From positions 124,001 through 188,000 of the forward strand of contig JACGCK010000072.1 in assembly GCA_014925825.1 (NCBI GenBank): a stretch of DNA of 64,000 nucleotides. Reading direction: 5' to 3'. A model generated the notes under the pieces. It saw nothing but the letters and a program-made list of their open reading frames with translations. It ran no database searches and was not told the origin of the DNA. The position numbers and the translations under genes are program-made. Shown here in pieces: positions 23,369 to 36,858 of the stretch. Origin of the DNA: Pholiota molesta (lineage: Eukaryota; Basidiomycota; Agaricomycetes; Agaricales; Strophariaceae). Every line of letters begins with the position of its first letter. Position 1 is the stretch's first letter.

Positions 23369-26300
23369 GGTGGTGGGGAAGGAAAAGAGGATATGCGGAG
23401 GACGACCGCGAACATCTGTTAATCCCTCAGGGTGGCCTGTGACCGCCTGTGACTCCTTTCATTCTGTGACCTTTCCTGCCAATCGTCTCTCAGCGCTGCA
23501 CCCCTCAATCTCCTCAGCCTGGCCGCCAAACGCTCCCTTTTCATCAAGATCTCCTCTGCCGCGGCTCACCCTATGTGCCGGGCTCTGGATCTAGCCGCGT
23601 ATATCATTTATTCCACATCAGGAAGTCCATGCCACCCCCCCGTGCCACTTGTCATTCACAGGCAGGACCACGCAGGATGCTCCGCATCGTCTTCTCCGTC
23701 TGCTTTTCCTCCAAGTCGCCTACGTCTCAATGTAAGCTACTCACTAGCATATGGTACCACTGCGTCTCTTGGGTCGTTGGCTCAACTTCAACTCCTCGGG
23801 GCTCTTCATCTAGCATCATCACGCACCTACTTGCGCAATTCTCTCACATACCAGTCCAACCTGCAGGCTGCATCGACATATTATCACCTTCATAGCGCCC
23901 CCTAATTCCATTCAGAACTCACCCCGCTCTCCATGGATCTCTCCTGCCTCTTTCAGGCCTGTTTCTCCACTGCCCATCACCAATCTCATTCACGTCTATA
24001 CAATTTTAGCCTGGAAGCAATTTATAGCACAGATTAGACGTCCAATGATTGCTGCTGATATGTCTGATGTTAATATGTCAATAACTGCCCTCGCATCGGG
24101 CTGCTCAGGCTCTATATCCGCATGCAGTCCTTCTCAGACATTAAAAGCCAAGCTCTCAGCTTGCCCAGTCCTTGAGTCGTTATCACCTCGGGCACCACAC
24201 GAACAAATGCCAGATCTGTCTATCTCTTCATCCATTGATCTATTCCTCTATCGCTAGCTATATAACATAACGAAGTGCCGTCCAGATCAAGCCCAGCAAA
24301 TAAATTAGTCGTTGGCGACCTCTGCGCAGCGCATGGACATGGGCGTACGCGTCCGACGGGTCCGATGTATTCCGACATCATTGACAATCCCAGATGCAAG
24401 CGTTGGATTTGAACTAAAACTTCAACTTAATTTACTAAAAGCTCACAGCCTTGCAGCACATGCTAGCGAGCCGTAGGCAACTGAATATAATTATAACACA
24501 TATAATCGCGGAAATAACTAGCTATACAACGTTCTTACTATCAAACACACCCGCATATTATCCCATAAGTCAATGCGCGGAGTAGAAGTGCCCGTTGATA
24601 ACATAGGTAAAGCAACACTAAATGCCCCGTTCCCTGCTGCTGCAAGTTTGAATCACGGTGTGTGCATACGTACAACAATCAGCGACGTTTGTAACCCAAT
24701 AATAATCCAACCATTTAGGCATTCATGACATTCAGAGGCCTCCCTAAACTTATCAATCTTACAGCCTATTAGGTCCACCGGTCCCTCGTCGCATGTCGAC
24801 ATACCACACCATGCCACTGGAAGTCCGACCCGAAGATTAGTTATCAAGCAACAGAATGATTCAATGAATACATCTCGAAGGATGGGTAATCAATATCACT
24901 GAATCCACTTCCTCGTTACCACCTCCATCGCCTATGTCCTCAGCATCAGTTTCATGTATTATGATTATGAATGATCGTGCACGGGTCATAAGTATTTTGA
25001 ATGGGCATTATGTAGAAAGCCCTTCCAAGGTTCCTACGACCATCGCTGCGCAGCGCGGTGCCTCCGTCCCGACCTCCGAACGAACTTCCAACATCCCCCG
25101 TCTTCCCATATAATATACAAATCACCGGCAGCCTTGTATTACGACTGAGAACAGCGCAATCATCATCCGAAGTCCAAATAGCCGCCAGCGCACGCCTGTC
25201 GTCCTTGGGCCACCGTTCACCCATAGCACTTCCCATAATTGGCCAGGCAGATTCAGACTAGCTACGTGCCCACGGTATACAACGTCTCTTCAAGATCACA
25301 AGCGCAGCGACTCGGAGCAGGTCCCGCTGGTCCGCGTCTATCAATATCCATCACCATCATGGATCCACTTCGAAGGTACAGCGTACATAGTGTGTAAACT
25401 TTCAGAATAGAGATACTTTTACGGTCGCGATGTGTGTAAGGGTCTGGGAATCTACAGGAATATATATATATCGGGGGAGTGGCATCAATAATTTATGCAA
25501 GATGTTAGATTACGTACGGTATCGTGGTTCTCGGGACCCGCGATGGATTGTGTCGAAGCCTCGAAGCAAATCTTGCCAAGCGCATCGTCGACCAAGAGTT
25601 CCTTGCGGCGCATGCGATTCACTCGAATGAGCGGAAGCGCGAATTGTATTATTAATAGCATTCTGGCTCCCGCCAAGTCCAAAGATTGTCTTAAAAAATA
25701 GCTTGGTTTAGTGGCACGCCAGTACAGAAATCTCACTCAGATAATCGTTATCAACGACCGTCATCAGAAGAACGTCTAAATCTAAGCGTGTCTTCAGGCG
25801 CGAGCGATCATTATACGTGGTTACGAGGAGCAGGCCGTGAGCTTGAGCGAGGAGGATGGAGATTTGATAGAGTTTTCTTCGTTTCAGGTAATTTGCCACA
25901 CGCTTTAAATAAACTGCTCTATCACGCTTAACCGTTACAAAAAAACTTGCTTTACTGAATCATAGATGCGCACACGGCTGCTCATTGACAGTCAATTTCT
26001 ATCAGCATACCACTGGGTGCTGGTGATAAGCGTGAACTAATGACTGCCAATGCGCAAGCTGATTTTGCTCTATGCCTTTATCGTGATATCTTAATCCCAC
26101 GCTAATCTTCTGGTCCAGTAAGTACTTGATATGTCATTGACTACATCCTTATCTACTCCTTTCATTTGTGGGCGGCCGAGTCAGATCTCATCTCTAAGCA
26201 TACGAAAGGCTGAACGAGTTCAAAATTCTTGTAATTATGCCACCATGACATCAGATATCATTCACTTATATCCACGACACCCATTGGCCAAGTGTATACC

Positions 26301-28369
26301 AAGATCTAGACCACTGTGGCTAAGTTTTGCGTCATTATTGTAGTCTTGACTGATCGCAGCTTCATCCGGAGGCTTCATCTGTCGAGGCACTTCCCGAAGT
26401 CCTTCACACGCACGCAAATAGGCTTGATCTCGAGAGTCGTGTTTAGACTTAGGCTTGCTACATCGCATATCTGCATACGCGCCGCAGGCGCCGGGCTTGA
26501 TAGTACTGTACACTACCTTGTTTCCAGGCCATTTCATCCATTCGCATGCTCAACCACAAAAGTAGCAAAGGCCATTTTTAGCATGGTAGGTATCGATCAT
26601 AAACATCGCCTATATTTAATCAGCACATGCTACGATCCACATCCAGAGACTGACCCACTTCAACTCTCCATGATGTAGTCAGATGCAGTCTAGGTCCTCC
26701 AACGCCATCAGTTCCTCGGGCGCAAACTGCCGAATATAGATTAGGAAAGCTGCCTAAATAGGTATCTTCGTCCAGGGTCGCCATCTTACCAAACGCCATG
26801 CAAGTAGGGCAGAACGAAACCCATGCGGATTTCCCATAATCTGAGAATCAAGACACAAACAGAGTTATAGACCCCCCCACCGGCCCGACCGCTATCTGCC
26901 ATCTGCCATGGAGTCGCAATTTGCCGGAACGCTGTATCTGCCACGCCCCAACTTTAACCACCGTGACGGAGCGCAAATCGAATCAGCTCACTTCCTTTTC
27001 ATTACTTGTATCAGCTTGTTTTCAACTAGGAGGTATGAAGCCTTGATGGAGACCCTGACCCTGGGCGTACAATCGGCCCGACTACCGTGACTGGAATAAC
27101 GGTTGTATGCAAGTCTATGACCCTTGAAGCTTGAAGCTTGAAGTTTGAAGTGCAGGAGGGGTGTCATCTGGTGTCATGTGCGGCATTATATCATGGCGAT
27201 ATCCAGGGAGAACTACCGAGACAGCTTACTTAGGGTGTTTCCGAGTTCAACGCCATACGTTTGCTTATTCACTAGAACATGTACATGGGTACGATTATAA
27301 ATGATGTATATGTTTTTGCAGCCGTTCATCTGTCATGCCGCGCGTAGATAATAGGCGAATGAGCCGCAGCTATGGCATACGTGTACTACATGCAAGTCAA
27401 ACGTAGTTATCAGCCAGTTTTTAAGGACCACCTTTCGCGTCGAGAATTTAAATTCTTGGTGATGTCTATCCCCAGTTTTTGCATAGGCTGAATACCCATC
27501 ATGGTTGTGCGGATCCTTGCATCCCGAATCCAGTGAGCGGTGAGCACTGAGATGTATATATGGAGTCCGCTTATGCGGCAAAACTCGGAACATCCTCGCA
27601 ATCTACCCACTGAACCTCCTGTACGACATGCCTTTGCATTTTCCCACTTCAGCGATGGAGACACCCTTTGATAATGTGCCATTTTGTAACGGGCATCTTA
27701 TGCCACTGCTCAATTGTATGGGCAGATCTTCACTCACGTTAGCTGCTTATTCCTTTCCTGTCTGCCCCGTTACACATCGTAAACATTGCGCACGGATGTG
27801 GGAAGCCATAAATGAGGGAGGCCGTAATGCAGATTCCAGTTGCAGCCGAGCTTCCCCCGATCGACTGTAAAAGAGAAAAACCCTGTCCATGCCACACTGT
27901 AGCTCCCCATATGGCAGTCACTTTGAATCTACATTAAACAATGCACATGGCTACACCATCATAAAATAACTGTATACTTCATGTTACGAACTTTACGAAC
28001 AATCGTGCTCTCACCAACTTCATCTCGTCATTGTCATGTAGAGTTCGTGTTAACCATTTATATCTACGAAAAATCCGAAGCAAGCTCACAAGATGGATGG
28101 GTATATGTGTGTTGCTAGAAATAAACTGACAATTGGCCAATTAATAGAAGTGCAGGTACGTTATCTTCGTAAAGAGCAAGCTAGCGGGTGCAATTGCTCA
28201 CCAAAATTAATAAGTCAAAAATGCAAATTTGCTACCACCATTACGAGTTGCAGCTATTCTGAAAACGAGGTATCAGAATTTGAATAAGCGCCCGTTGATT
28301 ATGTAATGAACAGTCACGATTTTTTGTACCCAGGGCGTTCAGAACAGGGAAATATGGCCAACAACCGCC
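23369..28369. other. 5-kb region without a supportable gene
   Basis: Upstream of the transcription factor start I found no frame with a recognisable domain and no chain of exons that joins in phase. Short minus-strand frames at about 25485-25900 contain hydrophobic stretches but no clear family. A small tandem run of CTTGAAG lies at about 27122-27150. Part of this interval is probably the long 5' leader and regulatory region of the transcription factor gene. Confidence 0.4.
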
Positions 28370-30115
28370 ATGACCATGGGCCTCCCATCCTTCCTCCGGC
28401 ACTCTCGTCGGTCAAGCGTCATTTTCAAAGGTGTTCGGACCATCTCTAACCAATCTGACGCGTCTGCGGTCAATGAAGACCTGGAAACATTTCGGCGGCG
28501 AAGGAAAACAGACTGGAAACGAAGGCAAAGAGTGCGTACACAATGGTTTTTTTTTTTGGAACATCCTGATTGACATTTGCTAGGGACAAACTTTTCTTGA
28601 CAATGTCATCGTGACAGTACGCGCCGGAAAAGGTGGTGACGGCTGTGCCGCATTCCATCGCGAAAAATTCAAACCTTTTGGTCCACCCTCTGGAGGTGAC
28701 GGCGGACGAGGAGGCGATGTCTATATTCTACCAACATCACACTTAACGACATTGTCATCCGTTCCTAAGAAGATACGTGGGGAGAATGGCACCCACGGGC
28801 AAGGAACATGGCAGAATGGAAAGGCAGGAGCTCCCCTCGTCATCAAAGTCCCAGTAGGAACCATCGTCCGTCAGCTACCGTGGGATGACCCAAGACGCGC
28901 ACACGATGCTTGGGAAGCGGAAGAAGAATCTCTCGAGGGCCTCGAAGCGGCCGACAAACGCGACAAAATGAGGGAAAAGCGCTGGGTTCACTATCCTCTA
29001 TACCAAGACGCGAATGTGGAGAGGGATACGTTCAAGGACGCTGAGGATGCACATTACAAAGCAGAGAGGATCAGGAGGTACGAAAGCAGGAAGAAAGCTA
29101 TGGAACACCCTATTCACCTAGATCTCAACACGGAAACAACCTTCGAACGAGCCGACGACGCCCCTCTTGGCACTCGACATCAAGAACCGCTTGGACATCT
29201 CGTCGCGTCGGGTGGCTTGGGTGGACTGGGGAATCCTCACTTCGTATCTGCCGATAATCGCTCACCCAAATTTGCAACCCGTGGATTAGAAGGCGAGCGT
29301 CTGACGCTATCGTTAGAACTCAAACTACTCGCTGACATCGGACTGGTCGGGATGCCCAATGCTGGCAAGAGCACCTTGCTTCGCGCACTCACCGGCGGAC
29401 GCGCCAAAAGTGAAGTGGCCGGATACGCGTTTACCACACTCAATCCTGTCGTAGGCATCGTCCGCGTGGCAGAAGACGGTACTTTCGAGGGTGCCATCAG
29501 TGGACAAAGCGTCCACGAGGAAACGTGGAAAGAGGAGCAGGCAGCACGGCAACGGGAAGAGAGCGGCGAGCTGGCAACTTCTCTCACCCGCAATCAGACA
29601 GCGGAAGAGATTTCTGAACTGGCCACCGCGCCCGTCAAGCCTGGACATCACTTTGACCTATTCGAAACATTCCGCTTCACGATTGCTGACAACCCTGGTC
29701 TTATCGCTCGTGCCTCGGAGAATGTTGGGCTGGGACATGCATTCTTACGCTCAATGGAACGATCTCTGGCTCTAGTTTACGTCGTGGACCTATCCATTGA
29801 CAATCCCTGGGAGGAGTTGGCTGTGCTCCGCGATGAACTGGAGAAGTACCAACCTGGGATGAGCGAGAAGGGCCGCATCGTGGTGGCGAACAAAGCGACC
29901 TCCTTGCAGGAGACGGAGACCCGCTCGAGGTGGAAAAGGCTAAAGACAAGCTCAGGAAGCTCGAGCAATACGTGAAGAATGACATGGTTCTCCCGGACGG
30001 CCGTACAATGGACGTCGTCCCCACTTCGGCGAAGTTCAGTCAGAATCTGAACAAGCTCGTGGCGTTAATGCAGACGTATGTCGAGGAGGAACGGGAATAC
30101 ATGGACGCTGAATGA
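28370..30115 (+). CDS. MTG2: Mitochondrial Obg-family GTPase, frame broken in G4
   Basis: Exon 1 (28370-28531) encodes a basic, Ser/Arg-rich start typical of a mitochondrial targeting sequence (MTMGLPSFLRHSRRSS). Exon 2 starts at 28584. The glycine-rich Obg fold appears as VRAGKGGDGCAAFHREKF and GGDGGRGGDVYI. The GTPase motifs are G1 GMPNAGKST, the switch region FTTLNPVVG and G3 DNPGL. Yeast Mtg2 assists the large subunit of mitochondrial ribosomes. The frame breaks at about 29897 inside the G4 motif: NKA is followed by a shifted frame, and the C-terminal part (EVEKAKDKLRKLEQYV to the stop at 30115) continues one base out of phase. One lost base explains this. Confidence 0.9.
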
Positions 30116-31276
30116 TGTGGGTCAGCGTCATCATGCTTCTTCGTCGCTTTGCCGGTATGTAACCTTATAATACTAAATGATTTTCTCCTCCCACTTTATC
30201 TGACATGGGATCGCCAAGATTGGCATGTCTTATCGTAATCGTTGGGCTTGATTTCCCGACATTTGTTGCCTGGTTGCCTGCGGTTAAGTGTTACTAGAGA
30301 CTATTGGTCGTGATCACACTTGGTACCAATATATTCCACAACACTTCGGATCCAAACACGTTATTAACTTGAAAGTGTAGTCTTCTTTCCAAGCGGACCG
30401 GATCCGGCGGACATGGCGCCAGCTTCGACGTTTTCATCTACTACTCAATGCTCGTCGCTCGATCACAGAGGCCTAGAACCTATGAGCCTACCTCGCGTTC
30501 ATCTTGCGTTCATCTGACGTGTTCTAATAGACGATCTTTTAGATGATTTGGTGTAGCTTTGTGGTCTCTACACGAGTTTAACTCATGTTAGGAGGGTCTT
30601 CAATAATTTCAGCTCGGTGAGAGAATGGATATCGACGAGCATCGGACGAGTGCTAGAAGTAGACTCATCAGAAACAATCATACGTATAAGTAATCTGAGC
30701 AATAAATACAATTCACTAGGATCGAGAAGAGAGTTGCTTGATCTGCACTCTTCTTATAAACCGCCAGAGTTATGGAGCGGCTGTTTTGGAGCGACATGGG
30801 ATTGTTTTCGAAAATGCGGACAAGGATACTTAGCAGCGTCGTAATCATCATTAGATTGACGGCCCATGAACGAAAAAAGGCGGACCTCTCGAGAAAACTG
30901 AGGAGTATCGGCATCGCTCATGCGGTTGCAAGGGAAAATATTACAATACTTCGAATAAGAATAAGGATACGCTCTAGAGCGTTGAACTGATTGATGAGGC
31001 GCTCAGAGTTTGCCGGGAATCGATGGCAACATGACCACAGCGCTTGACAACTGCTAATTACCACCGGCTTTACGTTGAGCGCTGACTATACTAAGTATAT
31101 TATAATGGTAGTTTTAAACTTCTGAATTTGTCCCTCACTCAAAACTCGAACCATTTCCGACCCCAGCATTGCTACCGCATGAAGAGACCAGAGACGTTCG
31201 CAAGCTTCGCGTTGATATAGAGTGGCAGATACGGAATTGCGATGGCGGGAAACTCAACAACCTACATTTCTTTATT
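30116..31276. other. Intergenic, nothing recognised
   Basis: It lies between MTG2 and the left DUF6533-type copy. From about 31135 on it resembles, in inverted orientation, the upstream flank of the right copy (near 38220-38340), so the duplication included non-coding sequence. Confidence 0.5.
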
Positions 31277-32665
31277 ATGGCTCGTCAGAGTTTCAAAAGC
31301 GGCTTCAAGTATGTCATGCTGCTTATAAATATCTGTATACACTGATATAGAATATCCTAGTCGGCGCTTTCGTCGTCCAGTTCTTGGAGCTCTTCAATCA
31401 CATACCAGAGGAGATTGATTACCTGTCGAGGTAGTGTACACACCACTCATGGCATAGCTTGTGCTAATCCGGAAACTTTGCTAGAGCACCATTTAGACTT
31501 GTGGCTGGTCTCTACACATGGTCTCGATATTTTCCTCTTTGTGTTCAAATGTAAGGCTCTATGACTAGACTGAATCTTTGATCCTCTGATGCTAATGGGC
31601 TCGTAGTGTCAACCTTACCTTATCCGAGCTTGTCCGCACCAATCCTAGACCGAAATTGTGCTTCTCCACGTTTATTGCAAAAGGCATCAGCGGTCAGCTT
31701 ATAGGGTTATGTGTAGAAGTCATCTTAGTGCTTCGAGGTACGTTATTTTATGGTGTTAATTTTCCACCCATCAGCCCATATAGAAGGCCAAAACATTTAG
31801 CTAATTACATTCAGCAACAGTGCATGCACTGTATAACTGCAGCCGCCGGGCAGGACAGCTTCTGTTAGCAATAATGATAATTGGGATGTCCTTGAAGATT
31901 ACTGGTACTGCGCTGGTAATCACAGAGATGCAACCTGGCGTAAAAGGGACGATTTGCAGCCCCAAACAGTCTTCCGCTAAGGCGCTCACTGCATATGCGT
32001 AAGTAGGTTTTTACAGCTCAAATCCCACTTTCTCTCTTGCTGATTAAATAACGCAGAATAGGAGCCGGAATCATTCACAGTACTCTCTTCGTCATGACGG
32101 TTAGCAGGATCACGCTCTATAAAAAAACAGGATGGATGAGGACACCAGTCGTTTCTTTAATGCTTCGTGATGGCGTCCTTGTGTTCCTGGTCTTGACAAG
32201 TACGCAATTTCTAACTACATTGATCAGAGCTAGTTTAAAGTATTAATTGCCTGATGACAGTCGTTCTAGCACTTCTCGTCACCGTTGAGCTGATACGAAT
32301 TGATGAAAATATGATAATATGGGATCTTGCATTTTCGTACGTCCAGTTCATTCAACCCCCAATTATTGCCATATGCTCGCGTTGCTAATCTTATGACCTA
32401 TTTAGCTTGTATGTAGCGCTGCTATCCATAGTAGTGAGTCGATCGTTTTGTTATGATCTTTATTTGATCTTTATTCACTTGAACTAGAAGTCGCCTGTCG
32501 CTGACTTATTATTTCTCTTAGGGGTGTAGATTGGTTCTCAACATGCGAAAACTCGGTGTCCAAGATACCCGAAACCAACAGAACACTAGTACTAGTATCT
32601 CTTACTCCATCCAGCTGTCTTCGTTATTCGAAGACCCGTTCATTTTCCTACCCAGTGACAGATAA
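31277..32665 (+). pseudogene. DUF6533-type multi-pass membrane protein, left copy (probably broken)
   Basis: This copy is colinear with the inverted paralogue at 36859-38189. Exons encode NILVGAFVVQFLELFNHIPE, LYTWSRYFPLCVQ, NLTLSELVRTNPRPKLCFST, HALYNCSRRAGQLLLAIMII, TVSRITLYKKTGWMRTPVV and GCRLVLNMRKLGVQD, up to the stop at 32665. These match the agaric family of serpentine membrane proteins headed by DUF6533. Near 31310-31335 it has lost one base and gained a stop relative to the right copy. A 41-base intron with a weak donor could bypass this, so loss of function is probable but not certain. Confidence 0.6.
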
Positions 32666-32815
32666 AAATCAAACAAATTTAAAAGTCGAGTTTCGATCAT
32701 GTGACTACACACGATGCGATCAGGTGATCGAAGTTGAAAACGCGTTCGCCGTGAACATAAGCTTTGATTGACTCTACTACGATTTCCCCAACCTATATAA
32801 GCACTCTCACAGATT

Positions 32816-34688
32816 ATGTTCAATAACCCCAAGACGCCTTCACGGCACCGTGCTCGATCGGAGGTGAAAACACCTTTGACGCCGTCCCTCGTATCCGCGA
32901 TGAACAACGTGTCTCTGGCGCCTTCTCCAATCAAACGTACCACGCGCCCAGGAGCGCCTACAAATCCAAGTCCTCGACAGGTCCTTTTGATACAACCAAC
33001 CCATTTATTGCACCCGTTCCGCAGCCGAAATCTCGACCATCGTCGCCTGTGAAGCGCATCGCACAAAGTAGCATACCCACCTCGGAATCGTTCCAACGGC
33101 AGGCCAACGGAGGTGTCATTCGCAAGGGTGGCGTGGAAAGCAGACTTGACGTTGTTACGAGAGACTACGTTCCTCCAAACAAGAGATAAAAGGTCCAAAT
33201 CAACTCCGGCAGTGGTGAGTCACGACAAAGGCTCCGAACAACGATGGCGCGCCTCTCACCATGTTCTTTCCCGCTTTTAGAATCGAGTGACATCCGATAC
33301 CCGCGACCGCTTTATAACCAACCGCGAAGCGACCGATATTGCCATCGTTTCAGCCACGATGGAACAGATATCGCTGAATCCTCAGAACGGATCTCCCGGC
33401 CACACCGCTCGGTTGGCCGCAGCCACTGGGGTGCCCATGAACCGCCGCATCCTGGGGTACCACGAACAGCCTCCCGCCGCATCCTCCTCCGACACCACCC
33501 TCGCCCAGCAACGCGAGTTCGCGCGTCCACTTTACGCCCAACGTCCCGGTGCCCTCGCCACCTCCACAGGTGCCGCGACAAACAAGACGCGCAAGATCCC
33601 TACTCAGCCCGAACGCGTCTTGGATGCGCCCGGGATGGTTGACGACTTCTACCTCAACTTGCTGAGTTGGTCATGTCAGAACGCTGTGGCAGTCGCGCTC
33701 GAGTCCTCGACCTATATTTGGAAAGCAGATACAGGAACTGTTGTACAGCTGGGTGAATGCCCCGAGGGCTCTTATGTCTCTAGTGTTGACTTCTCTGGCG
33801 ACGGCGCGTTCCTTGGTGTCGGAAACGGGAATGGCGATGTCGAACTGTGGGACGTCGAATCAGGACAGAAATTGCGAACGATGAGCGGCCACCAGGCACA
33901 GGTTGCCACCTTGTCCTGGCATCAGCACATCCTGAGCTCGGGATGCGGAGATGGAAGCATCTGGCATCACGACGTGCGCATTCCTCGGCATAAGGTGATG
34001 GAACTCTTGGGACATACCGGAGAGGTGTGCGGCTTGAAGTGGAGGACGGATGGTGAGCTGCTGGCGAGCGGCGGCAACGATAATGTCGTGAACATCTGGG
34101 ATGGAAGGCTTGGTGATGTCGGTGAAGGCGCGCGGGGAGCGCAAAGTGGACGAAGCGGAATCACACCGCTGCTGTAAAGGTAACTTCCATTCCTAACGGA
34201 CGTAATTCAAATTATCTGCTGACTACCTTTACACACTCCTTAGGCAATCGCATGGTGTCCCTGGCAACCTCCTCCTCGCTTCCGGTGGCGGGACCAACGA
34301 TGCCACCATCAACGTCTGGAACAGCACCACCGGCGCCCGGTTGCACACCCTGCGCACACCCTCCCAAGTCACCTCCATCCAATGGGCGCCCCATAGGAAG
34401 GAGCTTCTCTCGACGCACGGATACCCGACGAACTCGATCATGGTGCACGCGTACCCGAGCATGGAGCGCGTCGCAGAGATCCGGGACGCCCACGACTCGC
34501 GGGTGCTGTTCAGCTGCGTCGGGCCGGCTGGGGACGTGGTGTGCACGGGCGCCGGGGACGAGAACCTGAAATTCTGGCGGATCTGGGAGGTGCCGACGGA
34601 GGGCGTGAAGAAGAAGAAGGTGATGGGTGAGGAGATCGGGGGCGGGAGGACGAATTCAACGAAGGAGGGGATTTTGAGCCTTCGTTGA
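32816..34688 (+). CDS. CDC20: Cdc20/Slp1-like WD40 APC/C activator, frame disrupted
   Basis: The start is MFNNPKTPSRHRARSE, and a 44-base intron (32937-32980) keeps the frame into PFDTTNPFIAPVPQPKSRP. The C-box region reads TRDRFITNRE. The Cdc20 signature PERVLDAPGMVDDFYLNLLSW is followed by WD40 blades (SVDFSGDGAFLGVGNGNG, LRTMSGHQAQVATLSW, GEVCGLKWRTDGELLASGG, LLASGGGTNDATINVWN). Cdc20 recruits mitotic substrates to the anaphase-promoting complex. One-base frame changes are needed at about 33187, 34140 and 34266; an intron lies at about 34180-34243. With those the domain order is complete. It is either a functional gene with sequence errors or a recent pseudogene. Loss of the only copy would be lethal, which favours errors or a second copy elsewhere. 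Confidence 0.85.
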
Positions 34689-35177
34689 GGTAGGTGCGTT
34701 GAGTTGCGTGTGATGGGATGGCATTTTGGATATCACCAAGTCAATGGACCTTCCGGCGAACATAGATTCAGGTATGAGGGGCTCGTGGTTGGTCTTTTTC
34801 GGGAGGACAGTAGTTATTACAGCTTTGAGGATGCGTTCTATGATTTGTCGTTTGATCTCAAATGTTGTCTTTATTACTAGATTTTCACAGCCCTTTTTAT
34901 TATCGATTTTGACTTGGCAGCTGCATTGCGACACCGTTGTCTATGGAGAAAGCGCTTTCAGTATGTAGCATAGTCATTAATATTACTGGTCCCTCAAATA
35001 CAAAAAAGTGGCAGACCCATTGGTTGCCGGACCCCTATGCACACCGCCGTGATAAAACTGGATTTTCGCACGGTCCAAGTGCCAACACACACATCATGCA
35101 CATTGATTTCTCTCTTTCAAAACATCACCGGCACCTCGAGTCATCGACCACCTTTTGAGTTTACTATCGTAAACAGC

Positions 35178-36662
35178 ATGGCATCGCTTGAAAGTCCTAG
35201 AGGCCTCTCCGTCTTTCCCGTAGAGCTGCTACATGTCATCGTCCATGAAGTCATCGCCCAGACCGCCATTGATCGACGGTTACGCCAAACACACTCTGCA
35301 CACTTTCCTGCGTTTGTCGAGCGTTCTACTTTATTGCACGAGATCAACTCCTGTCGGTCATCTCATTCTCATTATATTTGGATCGTCAATCTACTCAAGA
35401 ACGCGCTGCTATCCTTGTTCGCATTCTGCAGGGGAATCCCACCTTGCTCGAATTATTCGTTCCATGACTCTACTTGTATTCAAAGATCCCGTGTCTTTTG
35501 AAACTTCCCCGGGATTATCAGAAAACCGCGACCATTCGATTACAAAGTTGCTCAACCTCGTATTGCAATCACAATCTTTGGAGAAATCATCGATCGAGGG
35601 ATATTTCTCTGATAATTCCTTCCGGCTGACTCGGTATTTGACCTGGAATCAGCTCAAACTGAATCCCCAAGTAATCTGGGATGGGATACAGGCGAATCCT
35701 TCTATCAAGTCATTAAAATTGTAAACGTGCACAAGGTCCCGTGGGACTTGCTTCTACCGATTTCGGGGTCCAACTTATGGCGGACATTGACACTCATTGA
35801 CACGAGCCTGGCAGGGTCATCTGTATCATTGACAGGAAGGTGGCGGGGTATAGGCTGTGGTGCTGTGTCCTCATCTGCGGGGAGGATCGAGGTTATGACA
35901 TTACTAGGATTTCAATGGCATGATTTCCTCAGCGCTAGTCAACTGGCTACAGTCCCCCCTAGCATGTCTTCGCACTCTGGTTCATTTAGCCATTTCAAAC
36001 ACTGCACACGCTGCACATAACCATGCCTGACTGTTATTTGCTGTAAACTTGATGCAGAGTTTCCTTTTGGGCGTAGCCAAAACTTTAGAGACGATCGAGC
36101 TTCGAATCTCCGCCCGTTCCTTAGGTTAGTTATCCAAACTACATGTACGATGGATCTTAATTTATTCACTTCAGATGTTCGCGATATACTATATCTGTTG
36201 AAATCTTTGAAGACGCTCAAAATTTGTCTCGAAATCGGCGACGGTGGAAATGTCAGCCGATGCCTACCTAAGCGTATAACATACGGTTTGCAGTCCACGT
36301 CACAGATTATCTCATCGGCGGCATTTTCTCCCAGTCTGTCTTCCATAGTTATCAACGTTCTCGTGCAAGTAACGGACACGAGGGTTGCTTCTGTGATTGG
36401 GGGAACTCCGTATTTGGATATTGAGCAACTGAAATGGGATGTCGTGGACGAGCGGATAGATCAACCCGGCGCCTTCGTGGATTTGCAACATATTTCCCTG
36501 CAAATAGACAAATATCATCTCAGCGAACACTTCCATGGAACGTATTGTCAGCACGAAGATACCAAGATACATCTCCCACCCTTCTTCCTCGTGCATGTGC
36601 TCGCTCGTCACTTCGAGGAATGGAGTTTGGAGTCCAATCTATTTACAGTTTCGAGAAAATGA
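35178..36662 (+). pseudogene. Broken paralogue of the F-box-like gene at 8714
   Basis: The start MASLESPRGLSVFPVELLHVI and later blocks LCTLSCVCRAFYFIARDQLL, RIIRSMTLLVFKD, VPWDLLLPISGS, SFLLGVAKTLETIELRI and VVDERIDQPGAFVDLQHISL all match the intact gene in the same order. They sit in different frames, however. At least three shifts (about 35290, 35455 and 35720) are needed, so no full protein can be made as written. The second-exon region (36179 onward) is still one open frame. Confidence 0.8.
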
Positions 36663-36858
36663 ACACGCTGGTGAATAGATCATTTTAATGTAGCGATTGC
36701 TGCTGGTCTTTAACTCGAAATAAAATACATATTGATGGTACTTCGTAAACATCTGTATACCATTTGAACTTGATCTCAGTGCTGGTGGGATATTACTTTG
36801 TCTCGGGCATATATATCTACTGAGGTCAATGAAAGTATAGTATCCTATCACTCTACAT

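Noticed and set aside
23573..23905. Two overlapping 106-110 codon plus-strand frames
   Set aside because: They are low-complexity Ser/Pro-rich, overlap in different frames and show no splice or domain support. They are likely leader sequence of the divergent transcription factor gene.
32937..32980. Apparent frameshift in the CDC20 N-terminus
   Set aside because: A 44-base intron with a GTACCA donor and a GACAG acceptor restores the frame in phase.
32602..33198. 198-codon minus-strand frame near the CDC20 start
   Set aside because: It is antisense to conserved CDC20 coding sequence and has no recognisable domain.
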